Assembly: GCA_946482045.1 (NCBI GenBank)
Contig: CAMLPZ010000206.1
Coordinates: forward strand, 1-7,541
Reading direction: 5' to 3'
Length of the DNA stretch: 7,541 bases
From: an uncultured Asticcacaulis sp.
Lineage (GTDB): Bacteria > Pseudomonadota > Alphaproteobacteria > Caulobacterales > Caulobacteraceae
The notes under the pieces were generated by a model. It had not been told where the DNA came from. It saw nothing but the letters and a program-made list of their open reading frames with translations, and ran no database searches. The position numbers and the translations under genes are program-made. Below, piece after piece: positions 1-6,856 of this stretch. Within the stretch, counting starts at the first letter, position 1, and every line of letters starts with the position of its first letter.

Positions 1-162
1 CTGGAACCCGGCCAAAAGCAGACCGTGTCCTTTACCATCACGCCGGCGGAACTTCAGTTCTACAACACGGACATGCAGCGCGTCGTCGAGCCTGGCACCT
101 TTACGATCTCGGTCGGACCGAATAGCGTGGACCTGAAGACGGCGACCCTGACGGTCGCCTGA
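1..162 (+). CDS. C-terminal end of a glycoside hydrolase with GH3-type Fn3-like domain (partial)
   Basis: The frame is open from base 1 and ends at TGA 160-162, giving 53 residues. The peptide starts LEPGQKQTVSFTIT and ends FTISVGPNSVDLKTATLTVA. The order (LxPGxxxxVxFxI, a tyrosine-containing strand, VVEPGTFxIxVGxxSxDxxxAxLxV) is the usual closing pattern of the fibronectin III-like domain at the C-terminus of GH3 beta-glucosidases and beta-xylosidases. The catalytic part lies outside the window, so the substrate cannot be read. The neighbouring GH115 and esterase genes make a xylosidase or glucosidase acting on xylo-oligosaccharides the natural inference. Only 13 nt separate it from the next gene, so the two are probably cotranscribed. 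Other hydrolase families with a C-terminal Ig-like domain remain possible. Confidence 0.8.
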   Translation: MEPGQKQTVSFTITPAELQFYNTDMQRVVEPGTFTISVGPNSVDLKTATLTVA

Positions 163-164
163 CC

Positions 165-171
165 GGAGGGG
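165..171 (+). promoter_or_regulatory. Strong ribosome-binding site for the SGNH esterase
   Basis: GGAGGGG lies just after the stop of the upstream hydrolase and about 4-6 nt before ATG 176. It fixes the esterase start and supports translation from a shared mRNA. Confidence 0.7.
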
Positions 172-175
172 TATC

Positions 176-1000
176 ATGGACAGACAAAGGCGGAACCTGC
201 TGGCGGCGGCGCTGACGGGCATGGCTGGCTTGGGGGTAACAAAGGTGGCGGCGGCGCAGACCCTGCCGCCGGTTCCACCATTGCCAGCTATCAAGAGTGA
301 CGAGCCGGACATCGAGGCCGTCAAGGTGGCGCTCAAGCGCGCCAGCGACTCATCGCTGGGCCTGGAACCTGTCGGCGAGGACTGGGCCGGCCTTCACCGC
401 TACCGCAAGGACAATGCCCGGGTGAAGACCCTGCCGGCCTCAGCCCGCCAGGCCGTGTTCATGGGCGATTCCATTACCGACGCCTGGCCACACAATGCAC
501 CCGCCTTCTTCGACAGCCACGGCTTTGTCGGCCGCGGCATCAGCGGCCAGGTCTCGGCGCAGATGGTGCTGCGCTTCGGTGCGGAGGTTATCGACCTCAA
601 GCCCCGTATTGTCCACATCCTGGCGGGGACCAACGACATTGCTGAAAATCGTGACCCCTACGACTTCGAGCAGACGACGCGCAACCTGTCGGCCATGACG
701 GCGATGGCCCGGGCCAATGGTATCCGGGTCGTCATGGGCTCGGTGCCGCCGGCAACCAGCTTCGGCTGGAAGCCGGAACACGGTAACCCCGCCGCAGAGA
801 TCAAGGCGCTGAACGTCTGGATCAAGGCGCATTGCAAGGCCCACGGCTTTGTCTACGCCGACTACTGGCCTGTGCTGGCCATGGCCGACGGCGGGTTGAA
901 ACCGCAGTTGGGCTCTGACAGCGTCCATCCCAATGCCGCCGGCTATGCCGTTATGGCACCTGTTGCCCTGGCCGCGATCGAGGCGGCATTGAAAACCTGA
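176..1000 (+). CDS. Exported SGNH/GDSL-family hydrolase, probable xylan (acetyl) esterase
   Basis: This 274-residue protein has all four SGNH blocks: GDSI at 97-100 (nucleophile Ser99), a block II glycine in GRGISGQ (119-125), GTND at 151-154 (Asn153), and DSVH at 248-251 (Asp248 and His251, the rest of the triad). The N-terminus MDRQRRNLLAAAL... with an AAAQ site near residue 28 looks like a signal peptide. The RRNLL segment resembles a twin-arginine (Tat) motif, which would suggest export of a folded enzyme, though a Sec peptide is not excluded. Residues 29-60 are a proline-rich linker. The start is set by the GGAGGGG site upstream. Placement between a GH3-type end and a GH115 alpha-glucuronidase suggests it removes acetyl (or other acyl) groups from xylan or its oligomers. 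That substrate is inferred from context; SGNH proteins also include lipases and platelet-activating-factor acetylhydrolase-like esterases. Confidence 0.9.
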   Translation: MDRQRRNLLAAALTGMAGLGVTKVAAAQTLPPVPPLPAIKSDEPDIEAVKVALKRASDSSLGLEPVGEDWAGLHRYRKDNARVKTLPASARQAVFMGDSITDAWPHNAPAFFDSHGFVGRGISGQVSAQMVLRFGAEVIDLKPRIVHILAGTNDIAENRDPYDFEQTTRNLSAMTAMARANGIRVVMGSVPPATSFGWKPEHGNPAAEIKALNVWIKAHCKAHGFVYADYWPVLAMADGGLKPQLGSDSVHPNAAGYAVMAPVALAAIEAALKT

Positions 1001-1011
1001 AAGACGGACCC

Positions 1012-3594
1012 ATGTCACGATCCCTGTTGACGATCCTGCGCAGTTTGATGTTTGCCGCGGTCGTGACTTTGAGTGGAACGGCCGGAGCCGCTTTTGCCGC
1101 CTGCACGGGCACGGTCACGGTCTGTCCCGAAGCGGTGCCGGGGGCGTTCCGGCTTGTTTCCGGCGGCAAGCCCGCCACCGTCTATGTCGATGCCGATGCA
1201 CCCGCACCTGTGCTCCGTGTCGCGGCCGATTTCGCCGCCGACCTGGAACGCGTGTCGGGCCAGCCGGCCAAGGTCGTAAATTCACTCGATGGCGTAAGCG
1301 GCGACGTAGTGATCGTTGGCCAGGCGGGTCAGTCGGCTCTGGTCGACCGTCTGGTCAAGGACAAGGCCCTGGCCGGTCAATGGGAAGCTTACAGCCAAAG
1401 CGTCGTCAAAAGCCCTGCCAAAGGCATCGATCGCGCGCTCGTCATCGCCGGGTCCGATCCGCGCGGCACGGTTTACGGCATCTACGATGTATCAGCAAAA
1501 ATGGGCGTATCGCCATGGTACTGGTGGGCGGATGTGCCGGTCAAACGCCAGGCCGATGTCGCGGTGACGGCGGGAGCGCGCTCGGACAAGCCGGTGGTGA
1601 AATATCGTGGCTTCTTCATCAATGACGAAGAGCCGGCCTTCGGCAACTGGGCGCGCGAAAAATTCGGCGGCATCAATTCGAAACTGTATGCCAAGGTCTT
1701 CGAACTGAACCTGCGCCTGAAGGGCAATTACCTGTGGCCGGCCATGTGGGGCAAGGCGATCGCTGACGACGATCCGGAAAGCTTGAATGTCGCAAGCCAG
1801 TATGGAGTCATTCTCGGAACCTCTCACCACGAGCCCATGACACGGGCGCACGACGAATGGCACCGCCATAAGGAAGGCGGCGTTACCGGCGGCAAATGGG
1901 ACTATCGCACCAATGCCGAAAACCTGCGGGCCTTCTGGCGCGGTGGGATCGAGCGTGCCAAGAGCCATGAGAATATCGTGACGCTCGGCATGCGCGGCGA
2001 CGGCGACGAACCGATGAGCGAGGGCACGGCGACCGCGCTTCTGGAGCAGATCGTCGCCGATCAGCGCAAGATTATCGAGGATGTCACGGGCAAGCCGGCC
2101 GACCAGACGCCTCAGGTCTGGGCGCTATATAAGGAAGTTCAGGACTATTACGACCACGGCATGCGCGTACCGGACGAAGTGACGCTTTTGTTCGCCGACG
2201 ACAACTGGGGCCAGATCCGCCGTCTGCCCGATCCGAAGGCCCCGCCGCGCAAGGGCGGCTACGGCATCTATTATCACTTCGACTATGTCGGGGGCCCAAG
2301 AAACTATAAATGGCTGAACACCAACCAGATCGAGAAGACCTGGCAGCAGATGGCGCTGGCGCGCGAAGCCGGCGCCGACCGTCTGTGGATCGTCAATGTC
2401 GGCGACATCAAGCCGATGGAATTCCCATTGAGCTTCTTCATGGACATGGCGTGGGACCCCGACGCCATGACGCCCGTCGCGCTCAAGGCCTATCCTCAGA
2501 AATGGGCGGCGCAGCAGTTTGGTGCTGACCAGGCGTGGGGTATCGGCCAGTTACTGACGCGTTCAAGTCAGTACGCCGCGCGTCGCAAGCCGGAATTGCT
2601 GAACCCTGATCTGTTCATGGCGGATAGCGATTTTCGCCGGATGACGCAAAGCTACGCCAATCTCAAACAGGGCGCCTATGAAATTGGGGCCAAGCTGCCG
2701 GATGACGCGCAAGATGCCTGGTTCCAACTGGTCCAGCACCCAATCGAGGCCAATGCCAATCTTTATGAGCTTTACGATCGCGTGGCGCGCAACCGCAGGC
2801 TGGCCAAGGTCAACGATCCGTCGGCCAATGACGAGGCCACAGCGGCGCGTTGGGCGTTCGCGCGCGACCGCCAGATCGCCGAGCAATACCATACGCTGAA
2901 TGGCGGCAAGTGGAACCATATGATGTCGCAAACGCACATCGGCTATACCTACTGGCAGCAGCCCGATACAGACGTCATGCCGGAACTGAAGACGGTTCCC
3001 GCCGATGCAAAGCCACCGGCCAGTATCAATGTATCATTGCCCGCACCGCCGCCCGTGGTCGGCAAGGCCGGACATTATGTCGAACAGAACGGTTTTATCG
3101 CCATCGAAGCCCCGCACTACAGCCGCAAGTTCGACGGCAAGGTGAAGTGGACGACCATCCCCAATCTTGGCCGCACGCTGGGCGCGGTCCTGACCCTGCC
3201 GCAGACCGCGCCGGCCAGCGATCCGGTCAAGGACAAGGTCCGGCTTGAATACGATATCCAGACGTCCAAAGACGCCGATGCGACCCTGCACGTCTATCTG
3301 ACGCCAACGCTCGATACGGCCGGCAAGGGCGGGCTGAAGTTCGCCGTGTCGATCGACGACCAGCCGCCGCAGACCTTCAGCTTCAACCTGATCCCGGACA
3401 AGCCCGACTGGAACCAGGCCGTCTCCAACAACATCCATGTCATCAAAGTGCCGTTCAACGGCCTGAAGGCTGGCCCACACACCCTGAAATTCTACCGCAT
3501 TGACGGCAATGTCGTGCTCCAGCGCCTTGTGCTGGATACCGGCGGCCTAAAGCCCACCTATCTCGGACCGGCGGAAAGCGCTGTTGCCAAATGA
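1012..3594 (+). CDS. Secreted GH115 alpha-glucuronidase (xylan debranching)
   Basis: This 860-residue protein fits the GH115 family, which releases glucuronic or 4-O-methylglucuronic acid from the side chains of xylan and xylo-oligosaccharides. Residues 1-29 are a Sec signal peptide (basic start, hydrophobic core, AFA before Ala30). An N-terminal domain spans roughly 45-190. The catalytic barrel follows and carries family-typical stretches: KYRGFFINDEEP (197-208), LKGNYLWPAMWGKA (236-249), GTSHHEPM (269-276), LGMRGDGDEPMSEGT (325-339) and LLFADDNWGQIRRLP (392-406). The His- and acid-rich loops are the likely active site, but I cannot assign the catalytic pair with certainty. A beta-rich C-terminal domain (about 685-855) matches the GH115 C-terminal module. 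Overall length is normal and no frameshift is visible. The start is 11 nt after the esterase stop with only a weak GGA-type site, so translation may be coupled. The product probably works in the periplasm or outside the cell. Confidence 0.95.
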   Translation: MSRSLLTILRSLMFAAVVTLSGTAGAAFAACTGTVTVCPEAVPGAFRLVSGGKPATVYVDADAPAPVLRVAADFAADLERVSGQPAKVVNSLDGVSGDVVIVGQAGQSALVDRLVKDKALAGQWEAYSQSVVKSPAKGIDRALVIAGSDPRGTVYGIYDVSAKMGVSPWYWWADVPVKRQADVAVTAGARSDKPVVKYRGFFINDEEPAFGNWAREKFGGINSKLYAKVFELNLRLKGNYLWPAMWGKAIADDDPESLNVASQYGVILGTSHHEPMTRAHDEWHRHKEGGVTGGKWDYRTNAENLRAFWRGGIERAKSHENIVTLGMRGDGDEPMSEGTATALLEQIVADQRKIIEDVTGKPADQTPQVWALYKEVQDYYDHGMRVPDEVTLLFADDNWGQIRRLPDPKAPPRKGGYGIYYHFDYVGGPRNYKWLNTNQIEKTWQQMALAREAGADRLWIVNVGDIKPMEFPLSFFMDMAWDPDAMTPVALKAYPQKWAAQQFGADQAWGIGQLLTRSSQYAARRKPELLNPDLFMADSDFRRMTQSYANLKQGAYEIGAKLPDDAQDAWFQLVQHPIEANANLYELYDRVARNRRLAKVNDPSANDEATAARWAFARDRQIAEQYHTLNGGKWNHMMSQTHIGYTYWQQPDTDVMPELKTVPADAKPPASINVSLPAPPPVVGKAGHYVEQNGFIAIEAPHYSRKFDGKVKWTTIPNLGRTLGAVLTLPQTAPASDPVKDKVRLEYDIQTSKDADATLHVYLTPTLDTAGKGGLKFAVSIDDQPPQTFSFNLIPDKPDWNQAVSNNIHVIKVPFNGLKAGPHTLKFYRIDGNVVLQRLVLDTGGLKPTYLGPAESAVAK

Positions 3595-3722
3595 ACTTCC
3601 AATAGCACACCTTGGAGGTAGCCCACTCCGGAACTGGTAACGCTTTGATGCGCAACGTGATGCCGTAGGGGAAGCAACCTCTGCTAGGCTGGCAAAAAAA
3701 GCCACATTGAGTTCCAGAGACC
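3595..3722 (+). other. Intergenic gap with weak hairpin after the xylan operon
   Basis: The gap between the GH115 and DUF3422 genes is 128 nt. Directly after the GH115 stop, CTTCCAA (3596-3602) can pair with TTGGAGG (3612-3618) over a 9-nt loop, with one G-T pair. No T-run follows, so it is a poor intrinsic terminator and may only protect the 3' end. A second tiny hairpin, TGGC (3690-3693) and GCCA (3701-3704) around seven A's, lies close to the next gene. I found no convincing promoter for the DUF3422 gene; GCTAGGCT (3683-3690) partly resembles a Caulobacter -10 but lacks a matching -35. Confidence 0.25.
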
Positions 3723-4991
3723 ATGACACGCCCGCCCGACCATCCGTTGCGCCTGACGCTGACGGAGCTGATGCACGAACGCGCCCTGCCGATCTTCTCA
3801 GGCCCGGTGGCCGTCCGTTCCTGGGTCTATCTGGTCGACGACGCCGAGCGCCCGGCCGAGGCCGCCTGGATCGGCAGCCTCGACAACGAGGGCGGGGCAT
3901 CGACGCACGGCCGGCTGGCGGTGATCACTCCGGATGGCGGCCGCATCTGGGAGCGCCACGGCGAATTCTCGACCTGGCTGAGCTTTACAACCGCGCTCGA
4001 TGCCGAGGCCGAAGCCGAAAAAGGGCTGGGCTTCTGCGCCGTCCGAACCGCCGATTTCGACTGGCTTAGCGGTGCGCCGGGAACCGTTTTTCGCAGTGTC
4101 GAAATCTCGGTCATGCCGCTTCCTCCGGCGCCCGATGCCTTGGCGGCCGCCATCGACCTGACGGGCGCCGTCTGTTGCGAGGTCTTCGACGGCAAGGCGC
4201 GCATCTGGAGCGATTTCCGCGGCCATGAGGGCGGGGCAGGGCGCATCTATATCCACGACAAGGGCCTGCGCAATGACGAGTTGTCGCGCCTGCTGCAAAG
4301 CCTGATCGAGATCGGCCACTATCGCAAGCTGGCGCTCCTGGGCTTTCCGGTGGCGCGCGAACTGATGGCGTGGCTGAAGGGCGCAGAGGGACGGCTGGCC
4401 GGAATTACGCGTGACATGGCCGACCGGCCGGCGGGCCAGGCCGATATCCTGGAGCGGTTGATGAGCCTATCGGCCGAGGTCGAACAGCGCGTCAATGAGG
4501 TTCGTTTTCGCCAGGGCGCGACCGAAGCCTATGCGCGGCTGGCCGAGGACCGTCTGGATTCTTTGCGCGAAAGCCGGGTCGAGGGGTTTTCGACCATGGC
4601 CGAGTTCATCGCCCGCCGCTTGCAGCCGGCCATGCGCACGTGCGAGGCGGCGTCGAAACGGCTGGACGATATCTCTTCGCGCATCGGCCGGGTAAGTGAC
4701 CTGCTGCGCGCACGCATCTCGATCACCCTGGAGATGCAGAACCAGGACCTTTTGCGCAGCATGAACGTGCGCGCCAAGCTCCAGATGAAGCTGTCCCACC
4801 TGGTCGAAGGCCTGTCGGTCTTCGCCGTCAGCTATTACATCTTCAGCCTGCTGAAATACGTCATCGATCCGTGGACCGGGCATTCGGAACTGGCGCACAA
4901 GCTTTATGGCGGGCTGGTCGCCCTGATCCTTGCCCTGGCCTGGCTGTTCATCCATCATCGCAAGAAGTCTCTGGCGGGGGGAGAGCACTGA
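3723..4991 (+). CDS. DUF3422 family membrane-anchored protein
   Basis: This 422-residue protein has the layout of DUF3422, a proteobacterial family without an established function. The N-terminus HPLRLTLTELMHERALPIF (7-25) corresponds to the family's opening segment, which from memory usually reads closer to EVHARP. Residues 72-85 (GGRIWERHGEFSTW) match the conserved WERHTEFST-type motif. The middle (about 180-355) is mostly charged helix and probably coiled-coil. Two hydrophobic helices close the protein, at about 362-380 (GLSVFAVSYYIFSLLKYV) and 395-411 (YGGLVALILALAWLFIH), followed by a basic HHRKK end. This predicts a large soluble domain anchored in the inner membrane by a C-terminal hairpin. 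No strong ribosome-binding site precedes the ATG (only an AGAGA run). It is probably not functionally linked to the xylan genes. The family call is firm; the cellular role is unknown. Confidence 0.88.
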   Translation: MTRPPDHPLRLTLTELMHERALPIFSGPVAVRSWVYLVDDAERPAEAAWIGSLDNEGGASTHGRLAVITPDGGRIWERHGEFSTWLSFTTALDAEAEAEKGLGFCAVRTADFDWLSGAPGTVFRSVEISVMPLPPAPDALAAAIDLTGAVCCEVFDGKARIWSDFRGHEGGAGRIYIHDKGLRNDELSRLLQSLIEIGHYRKLALLGFPVARELMAWLKGAEGRLAGITRDMADRPAGQADILERLMSLSAEVEQRVNEVRFRQGATEAYARLAEDRLDSLRESRVEGFSTMAEFIARRLQPAMRTCEAASKRLDDISSRIGRVSDLLRARISITLEMQNQDLLRSMNVRAKLQMKLSHLVEGLSVFAVSYYIFSLLKYVIDPWTGHSELAHKLYGGLVALILALAWLFIHHRKKSLAGGEH

Positions 4992-5078
4992 ATGCGACGG
5001 ATCATGCTGGCGGCCGTTGCACTGATGGCTGCCGGACAGGCGCAGTCTGGAGCGGTCGTGGAGCATGTGCGACCGTGA
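4992..5078 (+). CDS. Small signal-peptide-like ORF, possibly the remnant of a longer secreted protein
   Basis: ATG 4992 directly follows the DUF3422 stop (TGAATG), with a purine-rich GGGGGGAG site about 8 nt upstream, so translational coupling is likely. The 28-residue product has two arginines, a hydrophobic core (IMLAAVALMAAG) and a QAQS-type cleavage region, which is a plausible Sec signal, then only about 10 more residues before TGA 5076-5078. Reading on in the same frame gives another 26 codons (PKGEVPYRFTPDLL...) to TGA 5157-5159, about three quarters ending in G or C as in neighbouring genes. This suggests a roughly 55-residue secreted protein broken by a nonsense change, or a sequencing error at 5076. 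I do not recognise a family. A complete tiny peptide or a chance ORF remain possible. Confidence 0.35.
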   Translation: MRRIMLAAVALMAAGQAQSGAVVEHVRP

Positions 5079-5150
5079 CCAAAAGGCGAGGTGCCGTACC
5101 GCTTCACGCCGGACCTACTGAGGCGGCGGGCGCCAAAGGACAGGAAAAGC

Positions 5151-5179
5151 CGCTTTTGACGACTTAGAGGCGTTTTTTT
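5151..5179 (+). terminator. Candidate intrinsic terminator after the DUF3422 unit
   Basis: Bases 5151-5159 (CGCTTTTGA) can pair with 5164-5172 (TTAGAGGCG) around the loop CGAC, giving nine pairs of which three are G-T. Seven T's follow at 5173-5179. The T-run and position, right after the short secreted ORF and at the edge of the AT-rich island, fit a rho-independent terminator for the DUF3422 transcript. The wobble pairs make the stem only moderately stable. Confidence 0.45.
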
Positions 5180-5286
5180 GTCATGCTCTTCTTTTGATGT
5201 AGAGCGGGGGTTGATTTTTCCACGTCAATCAATTTATTGGTAAAACTTGATTTCATTTTTGAATTCTGACCATGGGGAGGTATAAA
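5180..5286 (+). promoter_or_regulatory. AT-rich leader of the lipoprotein gene with a weak promoter candidate
   Basis: Bases 5221-5280 are only about 35% G+C by count. TTGATT (5211-5216) could be a -35, with TTTATT (5233-5238) as a poor -10 at 16 nt. TTGATT (5211-5216) and AATCAA (5227-5232) also form a short inverted repeat that could bind a regulator. Neither match is strong. The gene's promoter should lie here because a probable terminator ends the upstream unit. Confidence 0.2.
5274..5280 (+). promoter_or_regulatory. Ribosome-binding site that sets the lipoprotein start
   Basis: GGGGAGG lies 6 nt before ATG 5287. An earlier in-frame ATG at 5272 overlaps this site, so 5287 is the better start. 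Confidence 0.7.
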
Positions 5287-5718
5287 ATGCCAGCGTCTTT
5301 TATGACCGCAGTAAAGGGAAGCGTCGCATTGCTTGTATTTACGGCTATTGGACTTGCAGGATGCGCGACGACAGAGGGAGGGCAGGGCCAGGTTAATTGG
5401 GTGGGCAAAAATACTGCACAACTCATTGAGCAATGGGGACAGCCTCAGGATAAGTCCACCTTGAGCGATGGGTCTTCACTGTGGGTGTTTAAAACGGATA
5501 ATACAACCACTATGGGCGGTAAGCCGCCTGTACGTTTGGTTCGAAAGCAACGGACGGAAACTTATGTAGATCGAGGTGTAACCCGGTCGCGTCAGGTTGA
5601 TTATGATGAACCTGAATATGACAGGGGGGCGGTTCTTAACGCGGATTGCGAAGCCCACTTTACTATCAAAGATGATGTTGTGACATCAGCCACATTTAAG
5701 GGTAATGGCTGCACATGA
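5287..5718 (+). CDS. Small outer-membrane-type lipoprotein, unknown role (BamE/SmpA-like N-terminal pattern)
   Basis: The protein is 143 residues from ATG 5287. It has a lipoprotein signal: Lys10, hydrophobic core 11-23, and lipobox LAGC with Cys26 as the lipidated residue. The next residue is Ala, so sorting to the outer membrane is plausible. The segment VGKNTAQLIEQWGQP (39-53) resembles the G-x-T-x-x-L/V...WGxP opening of small BamE/SmpA-like domains. The last part (CEAHFTIKDDVVTSATFKGNGC) has two cysteines, Cys121 and Cys142, that could form a disulfide. The middle (about 80-113) is charged and rich in Arg, Asp and Tyr. Codon use is less G/C-biased than in the neighbours and the gene sits in an AT-richer island, suggesting separate acquisition. 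I do not recognise the exact family; a role in envelope assembly would be speculation. Confidence 0.75.
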   Translation: MPASFMTAVKGSVALLVFTAIGLAGCATTEGGQGQVNWVGKNTAQLIEQWGQPQDKSTLSDGSSLWVFKTDNTTTMGGKPPVRLVRKQRTETYVDRGVTRSRQVDYDEPEYDRGAVLNADCEAHFTIKDDVVTSATFKGNGCT

Positions 5719-5744
5719 CAGCCATGGTGCCTAGGAATATCTGA

Positions 5745-5760
5745 GGCGGGTTAAGCCGCC
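5745..5760. terminator. GC hairpin between convergent genes (weak terminator candidate)
   Basis: GGCGG (5745-5749) pairs with CCGCC (5756-5760) around a 6-nt loop. It spans the stop codon of the minus-strand cupin gene and sits 26 nt past the lipoprotein stop. No T-run follows on either strand, so termination here is uncertain; it may be a bidirectional 3' barrier. Confidence 0.25.
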
Positions 5761-6707
5761 CAATCGGGCGCCTGACCGCGCCAGGCGATGTAATGCCTGG
5801 CGGTGAAATCGATGTCGAAGCGGCGTTCGTGCGTCGTTTCGGCTGTGACCTTGCGCGGCGCCAGGATTTTCAGCGCCTTGGCGCCGATCGCCCATGCAGG
5901 CTTCAGGATGCCGGGCGTGTGCCTTGCCGACATATTGACGCCGGTCATGCGGCGGACGCGGCCGTTGAAATAGTAGACGCCGTTCAGCATCACCGTCTTC
6001 GGCGTCGTATATTCGATCGAGATCGACACGTTCAGGTCCTCGCCGTTGCAGACGCGGTGCGGCGAATGGACGGGCCATGACACGGCATCGCCCGGTCCCA
6101 GATCGACCTGCATGACGCCGGCTTCGAGCTCGGGCGAATAGGGCAGGTCGGTCAGGTTTTCCTTGAGCAGGATAGCTTCCAGCGACGCTTCCGACACGAA
6201 GGGATCGTGCGGCGGATAGAGGTGGATCGTCTTGTGGCCGCGGATGTGCCACAGCATGGTTTCGGCCAGGTCGACATGATAAAAGACGCCCATGTGCGGG
6301 CTCGACAGGATGAGTGCGCCGTCGGACGATGCGATGGTCAGGCCGGTGGCTTCGCGGTATTCGCTCATAAGTCTGCGGAACAATTCGGCATAGACCGGAT
6401 TGGCGGTCATGACATGGCGCGGGCTGATCCAGAAGCGGCCTTGCTTGACGGCCTCCAGCAACTGCCCGCCGTCCAGCCCGCGCGCTTCTCCGGCGATCCA
6501 GCGCTCAAAAGCCGGCGGGTTGGGCCGCATGGTGCAGATGGTCAGCTCTTCGTAAGGGTGGCAGTCGAGCAGCTTCGCCAGGGCGTCGTCCTCGAACAGG
6601 CCGGTCTCGGCCAGGCGGTGCCTGAAGCGCGTGACTTCCTTGCGCACGCGGCGGGCGTCCTTTTCCCATTCCTGGATCAGGCTGCGTGAATCTGTGTCAA
6701 AAGCCAT
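5751..6707 (-). CDS. JmjC/cupin-fold protein, putative Fe(II)-dependent oxygenase
   Basis: The minus-strand product is 318 residues from ATG at 6707-6705 to TAA at 5753-5751. The core YHVDLAETMLWHIRGHKTIHLYPP (143-166) carries HxD (His144, Asp146) and a downstream Lys159. GPGDAVSWPVHSPHRV (204-219) supplies a distal histidine, best aligned as His217 (His214 is nearby). This HxD...H arrangement, with the GDxxxxP...H turn and the LxPP strand, is typical of cupin_8/JmjC-type Fe(II) and 2-oxoglutarate oxygenases. The N-terminal 60 residues are charged helix. The substrate is unknown: relatives include hydroxylases and the cupin-like proteins found near TonB-dependent receptor loci in Caulobacterales and xanthomonads. 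The frame stays open upstream to 7043, but the extension looks non-coding (Arg-, Ser-, Cys-rich, crossing palindromes), so I chose MAFDTDSR as the start. Only a weak GGTGG site precedes it. The gene is convergent with the lipoprotein gene, 32 nt apart. Confidence 0.8.
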   Translation of the reverse strand: MAFDTDSRSLIQEWEKDARRVRKEVTRFRHRLAETGLFEDDALAKLLDCHPYEELTICTMRPNPPAFERWIAGEARGLDGGQLLEAVKQGRFWISPRHVMTANPVYAELFRRLMSEYREATGLTIASSDGALILSSPHMGVFYHVDLAETMLWHIRGHKTIHLYPPHDPFVSEASLEAILLKENLTDLPYSPELEAGVMQVDLGPGDAVSWPVHSPHRVCNGEDLNVSISIEYTTPKTVMLNGVYYFNGRVRRMTGVNMSARHTPGILKPAWAIGAKALKILAPRKVTAETTHERRFDIDFTARHYIAWRGQAPDWAA

Positions 6708-6740
6708 CGGAGCCACCGGTTTCGGGTTAAACCGCTCACA

Positions 6741-6753
6741 GCTTACAATAAGC
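6741..6753. repeat. Short perfect palindrome upstream of the cupin gene
   Basis: GCTTA-CAA-TAAGC forms 5-bp arms with a 3-nt centre, 34 nt upstream of the cupin start. Such a short dyad may be an operator for a dimeric regulator, or chance. Confidence 0.3.
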
Positions 6754-6764
6754 ATGCCGCTGAA

Positions 6765-6774
6765 ACAAATTTGT
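6765..6774. repeat. Second palindrome ACAAATTTGT upstream of the cupin gene
   Basis: This is a perfect 10-bp palindrome, 12 nt from the GCTTA/TAAGC dyad. Two dyads in the short leader region make regulator binding more plausible than either would alone. No matching regulator gene is adjacent. Confidence 0.3.
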
Positions 6775-6813
6775 GAATTGACCAGGACGAGCGGTCCGGA
6801 ACAAATGCGAAAC

Positions 6814-6835
6814 GATATAGCGCAGAACGCCGCAA
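6814..6835 (-). promoter_or_regulatory. Candidate promoter for the cupin gene
   Basis: On the minus strand GCTATATC (6821 to 6814) matches the Caulobacter housekeeping -10 consensus GCTANAWC at all eight positions. The nearest -35-like sequence, TTGCGGC (6835 to 6829), is only 7 nt away instead of 10-14, so this would be an imperfect promoter. Transcription would start near 6807, leaving a leader of about 100 nt that contains both palindromes. Confidence 0.3.
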
Positions 6836-6856
6836 CCTGTTTACTGGAGTTCTGAC

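Noticed and set aside
440..1018. Long antisense frame over the SGNH esterase gene (and similar ones over the GH115 and DUF3422 genes)
   Set aside because: The opposite strand encodes clear family proteins with intact motifs. These frames are typical shadows in GC-rich DNA.
3690..3704. Hairpin TGGC-A7-GCCA as a terminator
   Set aside because: The stem is only 4 bp and no T-run follows on the plus strand.
5076..5078. TGA read as selenocysteine in the small secreted ORF
   Set aside because: I saw no clear SECIS-like hairpin directly downstream, and no selenoprotein family is recognisable. A mutation or base-call error is simpler.
5272..5286. Earlier ATG for the lipoprotein
   Set aside because: It overlaps the GGGGAGG ribosome-binding site, which is correctly spaced for ATG 5287.
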